From assembly GCA_027919835.1 (NCBI GenBank), contig JANVFP010000020.1, forward strand, positions 248,001 through 312,000: a stretch of DNA of 64,000 bases, written 5' to 3'. Made by a program: the position numbers and the translations under genes. A model generated the notes under the pieces. That model had not been told where the DNA came from, ran no database searches, and saw only the letters and a list, made by a program, of their open reading frames with translations. Shown one piece after another: positions 57,001 to 64,000 of the stretch. Source of the DNA: Lentinula raphanica (lineage: Eukaryota; Basidiomycota; Agaricomycetes; Agaricales; Omphalotaceae). Numbering within the stretch: position 1 is the stretch's first letter; every line of letters starts with the position of its first letter.

Positions 57001-57785
57001 GGAAGAAAGGTATGAAGACGTTGGCGTTTTAAAAAAGAGATTGACGAACTTTGGGTTGGCTGAGCATCTCAGAAGATATCTGCGACCATGGCGTTGCTGC
57101 TTGCAGGATGCCAGATGGCTTCAAGCTCGAGTGGTCAAAGTGTGGCCGTTGAGCGTGGACTCAGGGAACTAGAGCTTGAGCGAAGTCCTAGGAGCCTGTC
57201 CAATAACGAGAGCGTTGGTGAGGATCTTCCCAAGAGCTGAGAAGAGACGCCGGAAGCTCAGAGAGGAATCAAAGGTGTCGTGGCCAATTATTTACTGGGA
57301 ACAGCTCTCCGAGGCAGCCATGAACACCAGCAGAGCCTTGCCTAGATGAGGGGCTGGGCGTCTGCTGGGTTCTCAGTAGGAAGAACGGGGGGATATAGGG
57401 GGCTTTAACGAGGACGGTGGTATTTGACGTGAAAGAATCCGTTAAGGGACATGAGATCTTGAAAAGCGTAGCTACAAGCGAGAGTCGATCGTTCTCTCAG
57501 GGGAGAACGACTTTAACGAGTATCGCACTCGCTGGCTTCCCTCCTCCATCCTCACAATTACCCCCCGCCTTCACAAGAGTTCCACCCGATATACAGAGGT
57601 TAGTGAGTCTACATGAAGGCGCATCAGGTCACGATCAACAAGTTAAGCAATGTACACTGTACCGGTCACTGTCTTCGTTGGTTATGACGACAAGAGATAG
57701 CGACGACGGTAGAGACGAAAATAGGAAGAGAAAGAGATAGGCCCTTCGAGTAATCAGAGGTTGTCGATATATGTTGAAAATGATA
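57001..57785. other. Intergenic, no recognised gene
   Basis: No domain is seen in the short ORFs on either strand. Confidence 0.4.
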
Positions 57786-58326
57786 CATCAGGAAAATATC
57801 CCTCATACTCAGGCCTATATGAGTCTACTTCAGAGAATCAGGTTGTCCTAGGGCTCATAAGTCTATGAATTCTCTTGAGTGACTTGAGCCAAGGTTGACT
57901 TTTTTCATGTACCCAAGTTAGCTTGGGTTAGCTTAGAGTTAACCCAGGTAACCTGGGCTGGATGGAAGCTTAACCTGAGCTAACTCTAGTACAACTTGAT
58001 TCAACCTATATCAACTGGAAGCTAGTTTGAGCTAATATAGAGTCTCTTCAAGTTGATTTCAAATAGCCCTAGTTAGTCCCAAGTTTAACTGAGTTCAACA
58101 AAGTTGTCACCAGATAAGACTAAGTTATCTCAGGTATTGCACTAGCCTGACTTGAATCAACTCTAACGTAGATCAAGACGTTTGAAGTTGCTCAAAAGGT
58201 ATCTTAATTCAACTTTATATTGCCTTAGCCAAAAGGCGTCAAAAATCACATTAAATGAGCTATAAAATACTTGTAAAGAACGTAGAGCAAGATTAGGGTA
58301 TAGGACTTGAATGTAACCAAGATGAA
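57786..58326 (+). repeat. Terminal repeat and subterminal region of second DUF6532 element
   Basis: It begins CATCAGGAAAATATCCC, matching the terminal repeat at 18457 and the 46203-46474 element. Up to about 58200 follow irregular repeats around AACTTGATTCAAC and TTAGCTTGGGTTAGCTT. The following gene is transcribed toward this end, as in the 15-18.5 kb element. Confidence 0.6.
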
Positions 58327-60274
58327 TTAGCATTCAGCTGCAGCAGTAGCTTCTAGGTCTGCTAAATCTACCTCCTTCATGTCGTCAGCCTCTACATCTA
58401 AAAGAAAAGTCTTGTTGGATTGATTGCTATTGAGAGAGAGCGAATGCTATGAATATCTTCAAGAGCAAAAGTTATAAGAGAGAGCGCTTACAGAACTAGA
58501 TTAAAAAGTTTAACCTCAAACTTATCAGCCCAGGTGGGTGCTGCTTCAGCTACACGGTTATAGGAAGCAAGGTGATAGTGATAGCTAAAGAACATTCAAT
58601 TAGAAACTCTGAGTAGAAGTAGAACAAACACGCCTACTGACCGTGTTTTTGCAGCATCTGTAAATTCAGAATTACGATATGTCCCCTCTGAATATTCCAT
58701 AAGGGCATGTTCCAGCTAAAAGATTCATGAGATCAACTCTAAAAAATCAACAACGGACTTACAACAGTGACCATCAAGGCAATGGTAGGTACAGTAATTC
58801 GTTTAGCTGCAACCAGCTCTTTGAAGACAGCTATATTAGCACCACCCTTGGTAGCGAAATATTCTAGCCTAAGCAGATGAGCTATGCCTTCAGCTTCGAA
58901 GGGTTTCTTTTTATCAAAAGAACGCATCTAAAAATCCTTAGCTTGAACATGAACAGGTTTAAGTTTATTCACTCACCTCTATATTGACCCCCCCGTATTT
59001 GAAATGTCCATCACTGAGAAGCCAAGCAACTATATCTTTGACCTCCGAGGACTTGCGTGTTCCAGGGAGAGAGTAGTGACTGGCTATGAACTCTCGAGCT
59101 TTCTTAGCCAAAGAGGTAAACAGCCCTCCACGTGCATAACCCATCTATAGAACAGAGGTATGGGTAAGAAAAAAGTAAGGGAAGAGAGAGATAAACTTAC
59201 GAAAGAAGTTAATAATTTTTGAACATCTGTATCGTCTTTGAGGGATTCAAAAACTTCCACCAAATTTTCTACAGCTGCTGTAGACCTTGCTACCTCCAGA
59301 AAGAAAGCGTGCTTGTCTAAGGGAAAAGCATCTTCTATAGTGGATACCCTACGCGCATGACGTTTACCTGCAACAGCAAGCTTACGCGTTCTAGGACTGA
59401 ACATATTGGACGTGACTTTGTAGACTTTGCGCTTTACAGGAGAACGAGAGTATGAGCTTCTGGTGTAGGGCTTTGTAGGAGAGACATTCAGTCGTTGACG
59501 GAGCTTGGTTCGCTCAACAGCCGCTTGAATTGAAGATCTCTTGGTAGGAGAAGAGAAGGTTGAAGAAACAGTAGGCGAAGTTTTGGCCACATCAATCTGT
59601 AGATATATCAGTGAGATAACCTAGCTAGAAAAACAAAAGGACGTACTCCATTGTCTGGAATATCAACTTCCATATCTTGAAAGTCCTCAACCTCTTCGTC
59701 TTGAGGGATGACGTGTTCCTCATCTGAATCATTGACCTCTTGGTCCTCTTGGTCTACGTTGCTCTCTACTCCTCCTATATAAATAGTTATAAGCATTTGA
59801 TATTGACACGTATTAACTCTTACCAAAAATCTGGTTGAATTCTTCTTCATCAACGTCAGAGGTGGCAGGAGGAGAAGTAGCTGTAATCTCTTCTTCACTC
59901 ATATCCGCTTCTTCTGAAGCTTTAACTGCCTTGGCTTTTTCCCGTATATCTAAGAAAGACGTCAAGTAGGTAAATAAATAGGTAAAGGACGTACCTTTCT
60001 TCCTCTTTTCTTCTTCAGAACGAAGAGCCTCAACCTTGAGATACTGAGCAGCCCGTGTTCCTACTAGAGGTGCTCCTGGTGTAGAGGGAGCAGGAGAAGA
60101 AGCAGCTTTCTTCTTAACATTAGCAGCTTTAGATTTTGTAGTACTTTTAGAAGCAGCGGTGACGGCAGTGGTGTTTTTAGACGTAACGACAGAAGACCTT
60201 GTGGACCTAGTAGTAGAAGTAGAGGAACGGGTAGTCCTACTAGCAACCTGAGCACTAGACTTCTTGTTGGTCAT
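58327..60274 (-). CDS. DUF6532-like protein, second copy
   Basis: ATG at 60274 (MTNKKSSAQVAS) and TAA at 58327 bound about nine exons. The first 250 residues are Ser/Thr/Lys rich and then acidic, apparently disordered, with SPVKRKVYKVTSN as a basic patch. The folded part has HAFFLEVARSTAAVENLVEV, MGYARGGLFTSLAKKAREFI, SHYSLPG, AWLLSDGHFKYGGVNIE, HLLRLEYFATKGGANIAVFK, TVPTIALMVTVVLEHALMEY and YRNSEFTDAAKTRYHYHL. The order MGY / YSL / helix / PTIALMVT / YHYHLASY matches the gene at 15.2-17.2 kb and resembles DUF6532. It ends acidic (EADDMKEVDLADLE). Function unknown. It is parallel to and just downstream of the dioxygenase gene (about 110 bp apart). Confidence 0.6.
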
Positions 60275-60384
60275 AGAAAATAGAAAGACAAAGGAGAGCA
60301 AGTAAGGTGAGAGATGAGAGTTAAGAAATAAGGCGCTGAAGCACTTGTGACGCTCAACAAAAGTTAATTATGTAAGCCATGTGA

Positions 60385-63300
60385 TTACAAAACATACATA
60401 TTACCGTCCCAACCATTACCGTCATTCTGATACGATATACCATCCTTGTCTGAATGAATAACAGCAGAACATCTGATCCCTTGGTACTTCAAGTTGAAAT
60501 GAGTCAAGAACCTTGAAGGAAAGATGACCCAATCTCCATGCCTCAAATCCAACACAACGCGTGGCTCGAACAAACACAACCCCCCTCCTGTATGCTCCCC
60601 TAAGTCCAAAACAATACAAAGACTATTATCACCGTTATCTTTGTGAGCTACAGTCTGCACGTTTATGTTGAGAACAAAGCTTGTGAACGGCTTAACTGGA
60701 GAACTGTCGTTCAGAGGAAATATATCAACGTTGGCTTGGACTTCCTTGAATTCCTTTGGGAATAAGCCTAGGGCCTAAGAAGTGTATTAAGCAAAGAAAG
60801 AAGACGTTATAAATAAAAAGCTTCACCCTAGATACTATTTTTCGTAAGACTTCACCCAAAACTTCACATAATAGGTTGTATTCTTCAGCAAAGATTTGAA
60901 GATCCTTGGAAGAGCGCATGAAAAATTGGGAGGTATTGGTTTTGCTTCCCTTAGCGCAACGCAGAAAGAATGGATGAACATCTGTCGGTGCTTTTTTGGC
61001 CTGGTACATTTAACGTTAGTGTGTTAAGAAACATAAAGCGTTGGTTGTAACTTACTTTTTGACCATATCTGCCCCAGGTAGAGAAATGAAACGTCGTGAA
61101 AAAATGGGTTCCAGGTTTTGAAAGCGATCTTTCAAAAACCTTAACCCCGGCTGGCTGAGTTTGGAAGAACAACATCAGAGAAGTAAGAAGTCGACTGCGC
61201 TCTGCCTGACTCAAAGTGCCGTTGGTATAGAAGAGCAATTTTTGTTCAGCATCCCTGACGATGATCTCCCTTCTACATCATTAACAGTATAAGAAATCGC
61301 AGTTAAGAATATGAGAAATATTATTACCCATTGATCAAAGTATTGGATACTCTGAGCCACTTTTGACTGTTCTTCAAACGCCCAGGCTTTGAGCTCTCTT
61401 CTAACTCATCATAGTACCTTTCCCTCATCTGAAAATACGTCAAAACAAGCTCAAAGTAATCTTATGAAAAACTCACGGCTACTGCCAGTTCTTCTAAAGT
61501 AAGTGTTTCCACCCCTTCCTCAGCTCTAGCTCTGTGTTCATCTGTCCAGCTTTGACGTCCCTCACCTTTGGGAAAGGGATTTTTACGTTTCTTCTTATCC
61601 TCGGTCTCATAACAGAATGTAGAGTACAAAACATCTACTTCCTGGTTGGAGTCAACGTTGTTAATGAAAATCGGTAGATCAGAGAGAAGGTAATTCCTCT
61701 CGATTTCTTCCTCCTCATCAGAGTCTCCTTCAAATTCATACCACGAAGATCCAAGATACTTCGCAGTCATTTGATGTAGAGAATAGGTTTGGGCGTCACT
61801 AGATGTTTCTAGTAACTCCTGCCACCAGGTATATTGGCGTGGTAGAGGAGTCGCAGTGCTGAAACTTATGAGAAACTGAAACTTACAAGGAGGAGAAATT
61901 TAACTTACTGTTGAAAGAATCTATCGTAATAATTATCATTTTGCTTTAGGTTTTGACAAATTAGGTTCTTGGGTATGCTGTAGTATCGGCGTACTTTGTG
62001 ATGAAACAAAGTAGGTACCTCCAAAGGAATACGACTGGCTAACTTGAGCAATAAGGGAACCAGATTTGTTCTTATCTCTTGTTGAACGTCTAAACCTATT
62101 AATGAGAAGGGACTCAGACATTTTAGCCAAAACATACAAGAGGTGGTTGGGAAGCGTAAAAGATTGCTGAGTTCTACAATGGTTGTGGAAGTGACTCTTC
62201 TGCCTTTGAGCTTCGAAGCAAGACCAGGCTTTCTAGCTATGATCATGAGAAGGTAGACAGTTCCTAGGCGAACGGAGTTCAGACACAATTACCAGAAGTG
62301 CGAGGGTTGAACATACCTCCTGCTGCAAGCCTACCCCATCTAGATCCAGCACTATACCAACCCAGTAGAGATTGCAAGGTTACCTTCTCGGTCTTCATTA
62401 GACTGCCCAATACCGGACGAAGACTACTTTTTTCTACCCGACCCAACTCGTTCAGGCTTATCCTTTTGAGGTGGAGAACGCTGTAACATGGAATATTTTC
62501 AATTGAAACCAAACGTGAACACGTAAACAAGTAAAAGTCACCTGTTGATTTTAGCAGCGAAAAGAAGCTCGGTCATCATTCTAAGGAATGTTACACCGGA
62601 GTCTATGCTTTCCACTCTGCCCAGAAGTCTGGTGAGGTTAACCAGGTTATCTCTCTTGTCCATCCCTTCATCCTCCCAAGGCTTAACAGTGATCGCCTGG
62701 TGAAGTTGATCTATCCAGCGATTGCAGAGGTCTGAATCCACCCACGTTCCCTCTCCCATGGCTATTTCTAACAGTAAAACTGTAGCAGCGTCGCGAACTT
62801 CCTTGGAAGAAGTTGCAGGATCCTCTGAGACTTGCCAGTGAGAGACCTCTGAATCCTGTTCCTCCGCATCTTCGTCGACGTCTTCATTTTCCGCATCCTC
62901 GTCCTCTTCCTCATGGCCGTGGCTGAGTGCATGATGAGAGGTCTTGCTCTTTTTGGAAGCCCTGGCGTTCTGGCCGTTACGCGTACAACCCCCATGAGCA
63001 GGTCTCCCAGGGCCCGCTCCTCCCCCTCCCCCTTCTCCTTCAGCTCTCGCAACTACTCCGCCCTCATTGTTGGAGTTTCCTTCCCCTTGTGAGTTGGATG
63101 AGTGGGGTCCACTGGAGTTCTGAGCGTTGTCCAAGGAGTTCTGTGCATGGTTCGAGGAGTTATTGGGTTGACGTGGGGTGTTGTCGCTTTGACCTGGGGA
63201 GTTGTCGCTTTGACCCGGGGAGATATCGCGTTGACGTGGGGAGACGGAATCCCCCTGAGCGTTGTTCCAACCTTCTGAAAGTTTTCGTTTGGAACCCCTA

Positions 63301-63893
63301 GCTCCTGCTCTGGCCTGTGTCGGCAGTTAGAATCACCCATAACCCCTATTGCCAAGAATGCCTACCTTTTCGTAGTTTTCATCGTCGACGTTAACTCCCA
63401 CTTGGTCGGCCAACCACTCCTCTACAGAGAACGCGGGGGAATCTGCTTGATCTTGGAACCAGCGATCGGTGAAATCAAAACCGACCAACGTCAGATTGTC
63501 ATCGTCGGTTTCCTCTCCGGGCCCTGGTTGGCTGGAAAGGTAAGAGTCCGAGCCAGGAGTGCAAGATTCTCCTGGAGGAACAAGGGGAATGCCCAAGAGA
63601 ACGTCCGAAGAAGGAGAAGGAGAGGCGGAGGAATTTTGGGAAGAAGGGGTAACCCTTTCATCAGAAACTAGGCCTAACTCTCTTTCTCTTCTCTGCACTT
63701 CTCTTTCTCTTCTTTCCAAATCCCTCAAACGCTCTTCTAAGCCATTTATCCTTGAACTGGATGAGCCTCTAAACTGGGAGTCTAGGCGGGCAGGTAAGTC
63801 GCGCTGTTGAGAGGGCAAGAGATGAGAGTTTTCGTTTAGGAAGTCGATTATGAACCGGAGTTGGTCGTCCGTGACTTGACGTGAGGAGGACAT
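60385..63893 (-). CDS. TET/JBP-like 2OG-Fe(II) dioxygenase
   Basis: I start it at ATG 63893 (MSSSRQVTDDQLRFI); it is about nine exons long, ending at 60385. The first 400 residues are mostly disordered: a coiled coil of Arg/Glu (LRDLERREREVQRRERELG), repeats of the type SPGQSDNSPGQ, and acidic runs. A conserved middle has LVNLTRLLGRVESIDSGVTF, LGTVYLLMIIARKPG and YYSIPKNLICQNL. The C-terminal third has FFTTFHFSTWGRYGQK and DVHPFFLRCAKG. The catalytic domain has SFVLNINVQTVAHKDNGD (iron-binding H-x-D), GGGLCLFEPRVVLDLRHGDW, and FPSRFLTHFNLKYQGIRCSA (distal His and the 2OG-binding Arg). This matches the fungal tet-like oxygenases that are expanded in Agaricomycetes and often linked to transposons; they are expected to oxidise 5-methylcytosine, which is inference here. 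All key residues are present. It might be two genes divided near 62530. Confidence 0.75.
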
Positions 63894-64000
63894 GACGGCG
63901 GTCGAAGAAAAGTTTGGTCGTCGCCCAAAAAGGAAATGACGACGGCAGGGGAAAACGAAAAGTTCGTTCACGTGCCAGATCATTTCCAGCGCTTATTTTC

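Overview
The window looks like a basidiomycete genome, most probably a mushroom-forming Agaricomycete. Genes are split by many short introns of about 50-70 nt. KDZ and Plavaka DNA transposases, DUF6532-like proteins, a TET/JBP-like dioxygenase and NACHT-ankyrin proteins all occur, a mix typical of that class. Every exon structure given here is read by eye from GT...AG boundaries and homology, so edges are approximate.

Layout: (1) 1-7.1 kb holds two uncharacterised minus-strand genes, one with a Zn2Cys6-like cluster, in DNA dotted with a 15-bp GATC palindrome and CGGAAA motifs. (2) 7.1-8.1 kb is an SPT5/KOW-like remnant. (3) 8.9-11.5 kb is a nearly perfect 2.6-kb palindrome (foldback element). 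(4) 11.7-18.46 kb holds a decayed Plavaka transposase, an open DUF6532-like gene, tandem repeats and a terminal repeat. (5) 19.2-24.5 kb is a NACHT gene with a huge homogenised ankyrin array, broken by two frameshifts, followed by a Copia remnant. (6) 27.3-39 kb is a small island of conserved genes: a secreted protein, Nse3 (MAGE), the 3' half of the Cch1 calcium channel and the 3' half of eIF3a. The last two are both cut at the 5' end and face away from each other across about 2.9 kb without recognisable genes. (7) 40-57 kb is a rearranged NACHT locus: a gene half, a KDZ transposon arm with an accessory gene, a second foldback element, a Gypsy LTR, an apparently intact NACHT-ankyrin gene, the other gene half, and the other transposon arm with a full KDZ transposase. 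(8) 57.8-64 kb is a second DUF6532 gene beside a TET/JBP-like 2OG-Fe(II) dioxygenase, starting with the same terminal repeat seen at 18.46 kb.

How it fits together: the outer parts are dominated by DNA transposons that carry accessory genes and by immune-receptor-like NACHT genes that they have split and shuffled. The clearest event is a KDZ element inserted in a NACHT gene. Its two 110-bp identical ends carry the same 8-bp target duplication at 42.08 and 52.41 kb, and the second gene half is now inverted. The terminal repeat CATCAGGAAAAAT links the two DUF6532 gene regions and a 272-bp non-autonomous element inside the second foldback. This suggests that DUF6532 genes, and perhaps the dioxygenase, are cargo of one transposon family.
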